A stretch of DNA of 64,000 bases, taken from contig CM059571.1 of assembly GCA_030386875.1 (NCBI GenBank), forward strand, positions 21,384,355-21,448,354, given 5' to 3'. Positions 12,312 through 22,600 of the stretch are shown piece by piece (the first letter of the stretch is position 1; every line of letters begins with the position of its first letter). Under the pieces are notes generated by a model that saw nothing but the letters and a program-made list of their open reading frames with translations, searched no databases and was not told the origin of the DNA. The DNA comes from Morinoia aosen (taxonomy: Eukaryota > Arthropoda > Malacostraca > Amphipoda > Talitridae). The position numbers and the translations under genes are program-made.

Positions 12312-12839
12312 TACAATAGCTAGCCATAGAAGTAACTATAATAACTAAAAGTATCAAATCACAATATGTGTAAACCGTTTCATAATTACAAAGGACAAAC
12401 GTGGCATTACTTCATATTACTTATTTTTGCTTAGCTGTATATATAGCTAACTTTTCTCTTTGAAAATTATATATTCATGTTTTATGAAAGTATTATAATT
12501 ACATGTTCTTTCTGCCTTAAGGGTAAAGTGTTTATGGTAGTATATATATCTTTTTATTCACCAATTTTCCATATAGAAGCAAGTAATTTCGAAGACCAGA
12601 GCTGGAGATTACATTTTGAGATGTGCTATAGTGATTGTAACTGTATCCTCCCAGTGATCTCATATGAGATCACCAAATATCTCGCTAATTTCTATTTAAA
12701 ATGTGATTCTGACTATTTTATCATGTTTCTCACGCTTTTTTATTGTAGGCGTCCAAGTTTCATCGATAAATTAGAGAGGTTAAAATTATGGGAGGTAATG
12801 GGTAAATGCCAGGACTAAATGACTGTTACACCTGGTGGA
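12312..12839. other. Unassigned sequence
   Basis: Very AT-rich. It holds a 113-codon open frame at 12477-12818 that resembles nothing I know. It may include the untranslated end of the piggyBac element, but I cannot identify its terminal repeat. Confidence 0.35.
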
Positions 12840-12995
12840 GTTGGTCCCCATTTAATACTTATGGGTCAAGTTGGGAATTGCGCATGACTTTCTTTCTCTT
12901 CTGAACGAAAGGAAACACCGGCCTCGCAATGAGAAGCCCGAACTCACGACCTTACTCACGAGAGGCGAAGCGCTCGCAAGCACAAGGCCAAGGGG
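12840..12995 (-). mobile_element. Possible second SINE type (tRNA-like head)
   Basis: On the minus strand the sequence contains GGCCTTGTGCTTGCGAGCGC, then GTAAGGTCGTGAGTTCGGGC, which resembles tRNA A- and B-box spacing seen in SINE heads. Only one copy is visible here, so I cannot confirm it as a repeat family. Confidence 0.4.
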
Positions 12996-14274
12996 ACAAA
13001 AAGGCACAATTTGTACTTGGAGTTATTTGCAGCGATAAGTAAGCTAGGCAGCTCCTGCGTAGCGCTTCCATTACGTAATCAGCGAAGTAATTTCAAAATC
13101 TTGTGTTGTATTTGGAGTCGAAATGTGAACTCATTCTATTTCTCCTTTATGTTCAGAGCTCTTGTCGGTAATATAACGGTAAGAGATGGGAATTTGTACT
13201 ATAAAAGTTCTTAAAGAAACATTGTACGTGCTTCAGTAAATGAATCTTTTAAATCGCATAAATTGGAAGTCTCGAAGGTTTTCCTATAATATGTTATGAA
13301 CGAACAGTACTTAACAGAAGCTCGAGAATTAGATGACAGCTTGATTAAAAGCAGGATGGGTCTACAAGATTTATTTAAAGTTGAACATGGGACGAAGTCA
13401 GGAGGCTGCCGGGCGGCTGCCGGGCGGCGAGGCACTAAATCTGCCCGACTACAAGGAGATCTGATCTCTGTCTGAGGAACGGAGATGTTCCCTGTCCGAA
13501 TTACGCAAGATGCGCCGTACAAAATTATTGAAAATGATTCATCGCGATGTATAGAATTTCAGATCTCAGCGGACGTGTCACAGAGTTTATTATCAGGATT
13601 GCCGGGGGTAAAATCTCTTCGCAGCAGACCAACATGATCAGCACATTCTCAGCTGCGATACCGACAGCCGGGGAGGAAATGCATCAGATTATTTTTAATG
13701 AGATTCAGCCGAATGCATTCAAGCTTCCATCAAATTACGGACCATTATGTACAGATAATTTGCTTCTCATTGGAGTAGGTTCTTTCTATTACAGTGAAAT
13801 TATCTAGCGAAATTTACAAGTTGGGAATTTCTACATCCACAATAAATTCATCAGCGAATATTTGTTTGGCGAGAGGCAGGAAAATTAAGGAGATCGCATA
13901 TCAGTTTCACAACTTATTTGCGCGTGCTTTTACTTTTTTCATCATTAATTGACCTTAATATGAGATGAAATATTCAATGTTACTGCTCTACTCACAGTGC
14001 AATTATTTGCGTCAAAGGCAACGTTTAGTGATGCACCTGCTGTTTTATGATCATGAGATTTCTTAGATAATATTACGAACAGATTCACGGTTTCTCATCA
14101 TATCGGTGAGGCAATTTCGATAGCCAGAATGGAAGTATTTCATGTGCATGATCTTCCTTCAGAATCTTGTCTGTAATTCTTGCATAAGCTTCTTGGTCTC
14201 CGAACACGAGGCGCCTGACGCGAGGCTGCAATATTCGTGGCTTTGCACCCTCTCATTTAATTTTCTTGTTACGT
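12996..14274. other. Unassigned sequence
   Basis: There is no supported gene. A short duplication GGCTGCCGGGC occurs twice in tandem near 13407-13430. The 86-codon frame at 13547-13807 matches no family I know. Confidence 0.35.
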
Positions 14275-14520
14275 GCCATCAATATTCATTTATAGAATAT
14301 TTCTTGGTAGGAAACTTTATTATTTCATATTTTGTGAAGATGATCAATGTCATTTTCACTGACGAAAAGTGAAACAATTTATCCGTTGCTGCAAAATTGA
14401 ACAAGTTCATGCTGTTCACCCATTCGTGTTCCAATTTCAAAACTGACCAAAAAATTTGCCAGAGCTATGCTCGCTGCTCGTTCAGTTTCCAGCCAAACTT
14501 CATAAGGTTTTTTTGGTCTT
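14275..14520 (-). repeat. Dispersed repeat, copy A (inverted partner at 19225-19450)
   Basis: This stretch matches the reverse complement of 19225-19450 over roughly 230 bases, including AAGATGATCAATGTCATT, GTTGCTGCAAAA and CAAAACTGACCAAAAA. On the minus strand copy A reads open with phrases such as LANFLVSFEIGTRMGEQHEL, which copy B keeps in part (LAKFLVSFEMGT, then a stop). That suggests a once-coding mobile sequence. I do not recognise the family. Confidence 0.75.
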
Positions 14521-14538
14521 GCTAACATTTGTCTAAAA

Positions 14539-14765
14539 CAGTGCTTTTCAACCGGGGGTACGTGTACCCCTATGGGTACATTTAACATACTTCATCTGTT
14601 AAAATGTACAATATAGATTTACATACAGCCGTATATGTACATATAATTATTAATCATAGTGTGCATATCTTTTTAGTTTCTTAAACCTTTATCTGTGTTG
14701 GGGGTACATGAAGGTCCACATTCAACTAAGAGGGTACACGACAATAGAAAGGTTAAGAAGCCATG
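14539..14765. mobile_element. hAT-type MITE with perfect 8-bp target duplication
   Basis: A 227-bp insertion begins CAGTGCTTTTCAACC and ends GGTTAAGAAGCCATG, giving imperfect 15-nt terminal inverted repeats (11 of 15). It is flanked on both sides by GTCTAAAA (14531-14538 and 14766-14773), an exact 8-bp target site duplication, the hallmark of hAT transposition. The subterminal GGGGGTACGTGTACCCC palindrome is typical of widespread non-autonomous hAT families. It carries no coding sequence and would need a transposase supplied in trans. Confidence 0.92.
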
Positions 14766-14849
14766 GTCTAAAAGAAGAAGGGTGAGGCAAAGAACACTGT
14801 AACCTTTTTAAAGCAAGCAGTAACAATATTTCAGCTCCTTTATTTTAAA

Positions 14850-15250
14850 TTAGTGTACATGACCCGTCAAAAATGACGAAATTCGATATTTTCCTTTGAA
14901 AAAGTTCAAAGCATGGAGTACAAACAAATAGATTCATTCTAATAGTATCCGCGACTAAAATATTCTTGTACTTGTGCTCCAGTGAAATTCGTATCACAGA
15001 TACGGTCATTAGGCATCCTTGAGAATGTCACAGACACGCGCAACAACCAAGCAAGCAACAACAATATTGTGCGTTATCATTTAATATTATTAACCAAGAA
15101 GTTTTTGAAAATAATTGCTATATCTTTTTCATCGAGATAAGCTGTATTTTCTTAACAATAGATTCAATTTTCACGCAATATTTTTGACTTACAAACTTAA
15201 GAGAGCAGACGCCAGGTTTTTCATACTATTTGAATGGTATCTATGATACC
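14850..15250. repeat. Dispersed repeat family R, copy 1
   Basis: Three copies of this family are in the window (also 34690-34905 and 36361-36900). Shared landmarks in order are TAGTGTACATGACCCGTCA, AATGACGA, TTTCC(T)TTGAA, ACAAACAAATA, AAATATTCTTGTACTTGTGC, a near-constant CACAGATACGGTCATTA, and GCATCCTTGAGA. Copies 1 and 3 also share ACCAAGCAAGCAACAAC, CCAAGAAGTT, ATTTTCTTAAACAATAGATT and GATGCCAGGTTTTT. I see no transposase or reverse transcriptase, so the class is unknown. Confidence 0.85.
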
Positions 15251-15904
15251 AAGCAATCAGGTTTCCATTGTAATAACGGAGAAGAAATTTCGTTCAAAAA
15301 ACTTTATTTTTATTTATAAATTTATGGAGACACCTGGCGTTGATATATTGTTGATGCTCAATGCGCGATGTAACGGCGGTAGCAGTTACTGTCGAAGACA
15401 ACCGTAACTACAGTTAGATGTTACACCATGGGCCAGATTCACTAATTATTTGCGTTGAGGTAACAACGCAAATCATTGAGCTCTAACGCTGGCAGTTGAG
15501 CACTTACGCTGGAGGCGCACGTGCTTCTACGTTGACTTGGTTACACTGCGTACTCCATAAATTAAAAAAAAAAGAATTATTGAATAATTATTTAATGACG
15601 TAAATTATTTAATAATTTAGGTATCCCCGTTACGGTGGGCCCTCACACGAAGCGAGGGAATGAATTTCTGGGGCTGGAAGCGGCTGGCCCGAAGTTTGCC
15701 GGAGAGAAAGAAGCCAAAATACGTTTTGTGTGCGTGACTTAACCTAACTTTGAACAGGCTCTTAATACGGGAATATACTGCTTCCGAATAAAACTACCCA
15801 ATACCTCACTTGAAGTCTTTGCAGAAGCAGCTCAAGTCGTTGCTCTATTTCTACGAGAAAGCTATATAGGGACAGAATTATCAAGGAGGGTAAAAACATC
15901 TTTC
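15251..15904. other. Unassigned sequence
   Basis: A short stretch near 15302-15350 (TTTATAAATTTATGGAGACA, then CCTGGCGTT) resembles a segment of copy 3 of repeat R at about 36677-36713, but in a different order, so R copies are rearranged relative to each other. TTAACCTAACTTT at 15738 is a telomere-like string common in insect DNA. I see no gene. Confidence 0.4.
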
Positions 15905-15975
15905 AAGAAGTCATCTTTGTTTAAAAAATAAAGCTTTCGAGTACTACTACACTCATCATCAGGATCTGAAACGGA
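15905..15975 (-). ncRNA. Hammerhead-like motif of a second Penelope-like element
   Basis: On the minus strand the order is CTGATGA (complement of 15956-15962), one T, GAGT (15954-15951), an 8-nt loop, ACTC (15942-15939), then GAAAG. This is the catalytic-core order of a hammerhead ribozyme, with a 4-bp stem II. It lies just downstream of the PLE endonuclease fragment at 16035-16280, where PLEs are known to carry hammerheads. The single T between CTGATGA and stem II departs from the textbook core. Stems I and III are not convincing by eye, so activity is uncertain. Confidence 0.6.
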
Positions 15976-16034
15976 AAAGAAAAATAAATTTTACATCAGG
16001 AATTATAAGAGCAACACATGTTAGTGAACAAAAC

Positions 16035-16280
16035 TTAATTACAAACTTGAAGAGGAACAGATGAATCAGTTGCGTTTAATGTTGGTTTGATCTGATGAAT
16101 AAGGATGCTTTCTAATAATCTTATATCTTGTCTACTACTGTGCCCTATAATTTCAAAGTTATTCTGATTGATTGAGTGACTAGATAAATGTGCGTGATCT
16201 CTGATACTACAATGTAATGTTTGGTTGGTAGCTCTACCAGTACGTACTGACATGCCCTTATGCTCTGCAAAATAAATCAG
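16035..16280 (-). pseudogene. Penelope-like element GIY-YIG endonuclease C-terminal fragment (PLE-2)
   Basis: The minus-strand frame reads YFAEHKGMSVRTGRATNQ, then HCSIRDHAHLSSHSINQNNF, then EIIGHSS, DIRLLESILIHQIKPTLN, and stops at 16035. The order (xHCSIRDHA, HSI, FEIIG, LLESxxIxxxKPxLN) is that of the C-terminal half of the GIY-YIG endonuclease of Penelope-like retroelements, which nicks target DNA for reverse transcription. The reverse transcriptase and the GIY-YIG motif itself are absent, so the copy is 5' truncated near 16280. The protein differs from the PLE at 45-48 kb, so it belongs to another family. No internal stop is seen in the remaining 73 codons. Confidence 0.8.
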
Positions 16281-16510
16281 AAAGCTATAGGGGTGTAGGA
16301 AACAAATAGTGGACTATCCAATTACTGCAACAATAGCCTATTTCGAGTGGGTAGAGAGGACACCGTTTCATGAATCAGGGTTTTTCATTTTCAGCAAGAA
16401 CAAGAAACAATTCAGAGACTATTAGCAACTATCTCTAAAGCTATTTACGATCCGGTAAAACTCTCACTTCGCATCACTATAACTACATATAAATAACTAG
16501 AGCTGTGCCA

Positions 16511-16690
16511 TTGCATAACTTGCATATATGCACGCCGAGAGATATGCAGAGTGTTTTATGCAATGCATATGCATTGCAATCTTGTGCATATGCAAAATCA
16601 CATGTGCAATTTTGCATATGCAATATAACAGATGTAATATGCAAAATGCATATAGCATATGCGCGATATCATTGCATATATGCTGTAATA
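16511..16690. promoter_or_regulatory. Left subterminal repeat cluster of the hAT element (GCATATG motifs)
   Basis: Within about 180 bases just inside the left terminal repeat, GCATAT, ATATGC, TGCATATG and related words occur more than ten times in both orientations (for example TGCATATGCAATATAACA near 16615). hAT transposases are known to bind short subterminal motifs repeated at each end. The mirror cluster at the right end supports that role here, but binding is inference. Confidence 0.65.
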
Positions 16691-17814
16691 CGAATGTTGT
16701 AATTTGTTTTTTTTAATGTAAAACTGCAAATTGGCTATTAAAACCAGAAACTTTGTACATTAATCTCTCGCATACACACTTATCAGTTGTTAAAGCAACA
16801 TCTCAAGTTTTACCCGGTGCGCCATGTTCAGTACCTGCTGCCCAGGTTTCCTACTTGACCTGTTCTTCAGTTAAATTTGGTTCATAAATAAAATAAATAG
16901 AGGTGTCCGAACTAAATTTATTGGAGTTTGAAGTTTTTAAGAATTGCATGGTGTAATAGTTTTTGTACACCTAGTTATAGTTTTCTTGTTTTGTTCTACA
17001 CATAGGCCTACCTATACGTACAATGTGATAAAGTGGAAATGCAACTGTGAAGTTTGTATCAATTCCCGAAACATATGCGTTTAGTGAATTAATTATAAAT
17101 ACCTTTGTTGTGCTCTGCTTGCTCATAAAAAATGAGAAAGAACTCAATAAGGTAATCCCTCGAATTCCGAATATGCCACAAATTCCCAAAATTTGCATCA
17201 TTACAGTGATTTCGCTTTCTGGACTTACATAAGGACAATCAAATCTGCAATTGAAATTTCGAGATTATATGCTGATTTGAATATTCCTACAATATTTGGT
17301 TATTCAAAACCTAATGCAAATATTCGGTATTTGTGGGATGTCCGGAATGAGAGAGATTACCTAGAGGAAGATTATGAGAAATTTTTCGCAAAATTTTGTA
17401 TTAATTTTTGTATTTAAATTTACAGATGTATTGGATAATATGATGATGATTGAAGAAATGAACAAATTTTTTTAGTATTCTAATGATTACCAATCTTTAT
17501 TAGTTACACCATTCCAAAGTACCCCAAAGTGTAATGAATAATACTTAAGAAAATGAATTCGCAGAATATGACTTTCGGGACGGAAATCTGTATTTTACTT
17601 ATTGCCAGAAAACGGTAGGTTTGTCGTGCAATCTAATAAGCGTATACACTGCTATTATCAAAATATCTGCTGCAACTTCATAGACATGAATAACGAAGAT
17701 AATCCTTCTGGTTCAGCATAAAATTAACCGATATTGACCCATTTTGTTCTTCGATAAAATCACCGAAAGCTAGAAGTTCAACCCCCATGTCTCATTTAAT
17801 GTACGAAACTAACT

Positions 17815-18082
17815 TTTAGTGCTCGCCGTGGCAGAGTGGTTGAGAACGTACCCATACGTGAAGGTGTTAAGGGTTCAAACCCCGGCGCTTCGCGGTGATT
17901 TTCCCCGTTGGGTAAAAGGAAAACTCAAACACAATACCCCACTCTACCCAGATATCGGAAATGGATACCGGCTCGACAGGGGAGTAACCGTCCTGGTGCT
18001 ATAGTAATACGGCATTTGAAAAACCAATGTACAAGATGATATTTATCTTGCTGAATTGATTGGAATAAAATTTTTTTTCTAG
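17815..18082 (+). mobile_element. tRNA-derived SINE, copy 1 (nested in the hAT element)
   Basis: The head has an A-box-like GTGGCAGAGTGGTTGAGA and a B-box-like GGGTTCAAACCCC (near 17870) at tRNA-like spacing, followed by a non-tRNA body shared with copies at 5555-5760 (minus) and 42187-42435. It ends in AATAAAATTTTTTTT. Pol III would transcribe it from the internal promoter. A tRNA gene is ruled out because the acceptor stem does not close after the B box. The position inside the hAT element shows that the SINE inserted after it. Confidence 0.85.
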
Positions 18083-18237
18083 ATTGCTAGCACGAGATCT
18101 TCCCATGATTAAGGATGTCAACTCAATTTTGCCTGGCTATCCTGTTGAGGAACGAAGACCAACCAACCAAATTTGTTGACCAACGAAGTAGTTGGTTACC
18201 TCTTTCCATCTGACATGGAGAATTTTAAATTTGCTCG

Positions 18238-18357
18238 CTGATGTACGGTGTAGAAAGAGTGTTTTCGCAATACAAAATTATTCATGCCGATAAGCGAAAA
18301 AAAGTGTCCTATTTGACATTAAAGTACATTATTATTCAATGTAACCACAATGGTTGA
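18238..18357 (+). pseudogene. hAT transposase C-terminal dimerisation domain fragment
   Basis: The frame reads LMYGVERVFSQYKIIHADKR, then KKVSYLTLKYIIIQCN, and stops at 18355. VERVFS followed by about 10 residues, R(R/K), then L..L.xI is the family signature near the C-terminus of hAT transposases, used for dimerisation. The upstream catalytic domain, with its three acidic residues, is not recognisable in this copy, and a TAA lies 10 bases upstream in the same frame. It is a relic. Confidence 0.8.
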
Positions 18358-18526
18358 ACCTTGTTCTACTTTGAAATCTTATGTAATCCTATTTTTATGT
18401 TTTCTTCATTAGTAGCAAATGCTCGATATTCTAAATATTCAACACTATTGTATTGAATCATTACCTTAGAGTTCAATATTTACAACATCAAACAAGTTCC
18501 AACTAACTGGAGTCGGTCATTCAGCA

Positions 18527-18675
18527 GTGCATGTGCAAGACTTGATTGCATATTGTTTGCATATAAATGCAAGTACTGTGCATACGACACTCCGCAACCG
18601 CATATATGTAATCTCAAGCCGCATTTTTTATGCGCGCATAATTTCATATGCGCTTGCATTTATGCACGTGCATAT
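18527..18675. promoter_or_regulatory. Right subterminal repeat cluster of the hAT element
   Basis: This is the mirror of the left cluster: GCATGTGCA, GCATATT, GCATATAAATGCA, GCATATATG, ATGCGCGCAT, CATATGCGC and GCACGTGCATAT occur within 150 bases of the right terminal repeat. The two clusters resemble each other in motif but not in long alignment. Confidence 0.65.
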
Positions 18676-18688
18676 TGGCACAGCTCTA

Positions 18689-19224
18689 AGAATAACTATC
18701 ATGAGAAATCAAATGAAGTGTGCATCCCGCGGAGATCAAATTAAGCATTGAATGACAATAATTCTGGAAACCAACTTAGTACCTAGATAATAAAAAGTCT
18801 GTGCAACGCGAAGTGTAATACTTCCCCAATGAAGAATTCGCACCAACGCGCTTGGAGTGGTCGATTAGTGGCGCATTTCCCCAGATGAGAACTTAGCGTA
18901 TTTCAAGAGACGCTCAACACCGTCTGGCTCCGAGTTCGAGGCGCTCGGCACGCGTTGACTGGGTGCAAAGTGTACCACCAAGCCGGCATTACGGATAATT
19001 CTTGTACGATAAAAAAAAAGGGCACCAGACGGCGTATGATGAGTATAAAGTTTCCGTCCCTGTCTCTCACTGTAGTTCAAGAACTTTATGTTCAGTCACC
19101 TCAACGTACTCGTGGGCCACTGGAGTTCACTGGAATATCAGTGGGGTAAACTCTGTTCCCCACCTCATACAGGTCTCTCGTCTGTCCACACACGCAGGAT
19201 AAGCACAGTTATAGTCACTAATTC
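18689..19224. other. Unassigned sequence
   Basis: Moderately GC-rich around 18840-18990. I see no supported gene or repeat. Confidence 0.35.
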
Positions 19225-19450
19225 GTGGAGTGGGCTGGATGCTGAACGAGCTCTGGCAAAATTTTTGGTCAGTTTTGAAATGGGTACATGAATGGGTGAA
19301 CAGCACAAACTTGTCTAAGTTTTGCAGCAACGAATAAATTGATTCACTTTCCGTCGATGAGAATGACATTGATCATCTTCAAAAAATATCAAACAATAAA
19401 GTTTCCCACTAATATATATGGTATAAATGAATAATGATAGCACGAAACAT
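19225..19450 (+). repeat. Dispersed repeat, copy B (inverted partner of 14275-14520)
   Basis: It matches the reverse complement of copy A over about 230 bases with many substitutions and small gaps. It includes GAGCTCTGGCAAAATTTTTG, GTTTTGAAATGGGTAC, GAATGGGTGAACAGCA and GTTGCAGC-like spacing. Its reading frame carries stops where copy A stays open, so copy B is the more decayed. Confidence 0.75.
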
Positions 19451-22400
19451 GAATCTCACAGGATTGATGCAAAACCTTATTTTCACTAACCTAGCGTATA
19501 CGGTATACGGGAGCAGAAAGTACTCACTGTATCAATACTGCCATTATTGATACAGTCATTTACATGATATACGCACAGACGACAAAACCATCCTGCGCTC
19601 TCTTAAGACGACTACCTCATGGAAACAAAGAATAATTTCGTTCAAGATGCACTACAAGGGTGTCAAACTTCTCAGTCTTGACATTTCCAGGTACGCTAGC
19701 AAAATAAAACTTACGAGTAACATCTCCATTTGACAAAGAAGTGAAATAAGTATTAGGAATGAAGGACGAAGACATTTTAGCAGACGTCGGCTGCACAGCC
19801 GACGTCTGTAACTGATTCGCTAGTTTCCCCTAGAAGAGAGTTAGAAAAGTTAAAATTAAAAGATGAAGTCATTCAAACTTCAAATTTGACGAACGAACAC
19901 CTTCAGTAATCTTAGTAATTCGTGGTGGTTAGCCAGGCGCACCGCTTGGGACAGGAGGAAAACTCGAGGATGTGCCTACGGTGCTGACGATCGTGGTGGC
20001 TCTGTAAACGCATTCTGCATCTCTTCAGACGAACGGTTGACGGTTCTTTTCCCACACTCTAAACCGACAGCAATGGCAATATCATTAGGCGCCTCGGGTC
20101 ATTTTGTAAGCAACTTAATTCACTGGTAAAATGCACCCAAGACTTATAAGATAAGTATAATACCTGTTGATTAATTACATAACTCTGCACTTTACACGCC
20201 CAACAACATCATAATCTCTTTTCATATCCCAACACCAGCCGCTAAAAATCTCGAGCAATTGTCAAATGTTTGAATGTGGCCCTACAAGAAGAACGTACCA
20301 CAAAGAAGGGAGCCACTATTATTTAATTATAGTTCGCTACCGGGATTTATGCAAGTTGGAGAACAATCGAAAATATACTGCATGTGAGAAGTTTCGAAGG
20401 CTATGGTTGTCAGAAACCTCGAAGACTAATGACGGGAAGTTTGGAAGATAATTGTTTGCAAAAACGATTTATAGAAGAAGATAAAATCAGTTCGTGTGAA
20501 TACTTCTACATAAATGTAATAATTCTTTCATTATTTTCTATTCATACTTTCACCGAATGGCAAGAAAAAATGGGCTATTTTTACTTTTTAGAACTTCACA
20601 AGCCCTTGAGGCACGGACCTCAAGTGTAAAAGGCTAAATAGAACCCACATTGCTCCTTTTTTCCTCATTTGAATGAGATGATATCGAGAACACAGTCGTC
20701 GATAAGAGGGGGTCTCCACAATGCACGAGAAGTCTGTTGTGTGCTGATCACAACCTTTGACTCATTGAACTTTTGACTGGTGCGTGCGATATATTGAAGA
20801 CACTTTTGAAAGGGTCAGTTTTTGGCCTTTCGCTTGACGTTGTCTACCGAGTGCAAAATTTTTATTCGGGCTTAAGCACAAGCACGAAAAAATAACGAAA
20901 CTTTCTTCAAAATAAATCATTTTTGTAATTCGCATCAAAAGGGTAGCTGGGACACAGCGACTAAAGCTGCGTTATGCTGTTCGCTCAAAGCGCAATATTG
21001 CGTTCACTCGCGCAGCTTTTATTGGCTCATGCTCCTCGTAAAGAACTTTGAGACACATCGCTCGACGACAGCAGCCAAGAACCGGGGGAATAAATCAATT
21101 CAGAGAGATAAATTCTGGAAAAATTTCATCAGACAAAAGCTTTCATTAGTACTCGAGAACCGCAAAAAATCTGCATCGCCGTCTTCAGCATCTCACTAGC
21201 GATATTTTTGGTTGCGAAAGGAATCTTCTTTGCGAAATTTCTGCAGCTAAATTTTGGGAATCATGCCCTACTCGTGAGGCACGGGAAAGTGAAACCCTTT
21301 CGCTAGACGTAGAAGAAAAAAAATTGTTTACGGAGAGTATTTCAAGAGAAATTTTTGGGCCCAATTTTTGGGAAGCTAAGGTAACTGTTGAAGTCTGGAT
21401 TCATTCCTGAAAGTTTGCTGTTTTAAAAGTTATTTCTTTGAATTTAGGTAGCGGAAATGAGGCACTTCGGTTCTAATGAGAGTAGGGAACGCGAAGTTAA
21501 TTTCCAATGCCTTTTAGAAGACTAAAAGAGACTAAAAGAATTAATTAGAACAAAAACTTAGCATATTCAAACACATGCGAACACTCACAGAAAAATGAAT
21601 AAATAAGACACTAACATAAATAGGTATGTGATTAACTGAGAGGGATTAAATATTTATTTTAAAATTGAAAACGCTCTCACTTTGTACTTTGGAGTAAATG
21701 CGGAGTAGGAAAAGCATGACGAAGGCATTAAATTTCAAAAAGAATTAAGGGAGACATTTTTAGCGAATCAATTTATATCCCAGTGAAGAAGTACGGGCTT
21801 TCATCAACGCAGGTGAGAGTGAGTCGATGAAAACATCATTAGAACAGTGATGAGTAGGCGCATAAATAAGCTTACGAGCTTAAATATCAGTACGCAAGAT
21901 GTTTTTTGAGCTTCAAACACAGATATATTCCTTAATTAATCTATTTTCTAAAAGAAATTCTCGCTATAAAGACGCCAGCAGGTGCTGCCTGATAACTTTA
22001 TCGCACGACGCTGGCGATTTGAGGTTCATTAGCTCAGCAAAGGAATGAAAGACTAAATTTAGAACTGAACTTCTTTCCAAGACTCTACACAGATGACAAT
22101 TTGTTTCTTGTTTTCCAAGTTCAGTTAGAGGTATTATTCCAGTCGTTGAATGAAGCTGAGCAGAGTGTGTTATTTGGAAACATACAGCACTTTCAAAGCT
22201 TATAAACTTCAGTATCAACGTTTTAAAATATTCTTAAATGCTCTCGGGGGAAAAATTTTCGAAGTGCCTGCTAAGTTTATCTAAGTTAGACTGAAAGCGC
22301 TGTAGTGAGTGCAATTTAATTATTTAAATATTTACATCAGCCATCGTTAAGCAGTGGCTGCACTGATTCCAAAAACTCGACTTCGGCTTTCAATCCAATG

Positions 22401-22600
22401 AAATTCTGGTTAACATGAGGGCAAGTTGTTCAACAAAATCTACCCACCGTTAAGGTAAAATCAGATCCCCAGAAAAAGAAAAAACAGGACTGATGTCTAT
22501 TTTATTTGTCGCTAAACTTAGTATCTCGCCCGTTTACGCAACCATCTAATAATTTTCAAAACATGACTTTTAGTGGCTTGGCTGCTTGTATCTGATTTAT
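19451..22600. other. Unassigned sequence with a perfect 28-bp palindrome at 19781-19808
   Basis: There is no gene I can support. At 19781-19808 there is an exact inverted repeat: CAGACGTCGGCTG, the two-base centre CA, then CAGCCGACGTCTG. The rest is ordinary AT-rich sequence with chance open frames up to 84 codons. Confidence 0.45.

Larger units (their letters stand above)
16498..18688 (+). mobile_element. hAT-superfamily DNA transposon, decayed, about 2.19 kb
   Basis: Perfect 13-bp terminal inverted repeats TAGAGCTGTGCCA (16498-16510) and TGGCACAGCTCTA (18676-18688) bound the element. The flanking octamers TAAATAAC and AGAATAAC agree at 6 of 8 positions, consistent with an aged 8-bp hAT target duplication. 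The last 330 bp before the right subterminal region hold the C-terminal hAT dimerisation domain (see 18238-18357). Both ends carry dense GCATATG-type motifs. A SINE sits inside at 17815-18082. Most of the transposase cannot be read, so the element is inactive. Confidence 0.85.

Noticed and set aside
17815-18004. A tRNA gene, and a 61-codon open frame, at the SINE head
   Set aside because: A- and B-box-like words are present but the acceptor stem does not form, and the same head plus body occurs in two other places, so it is a SINE.
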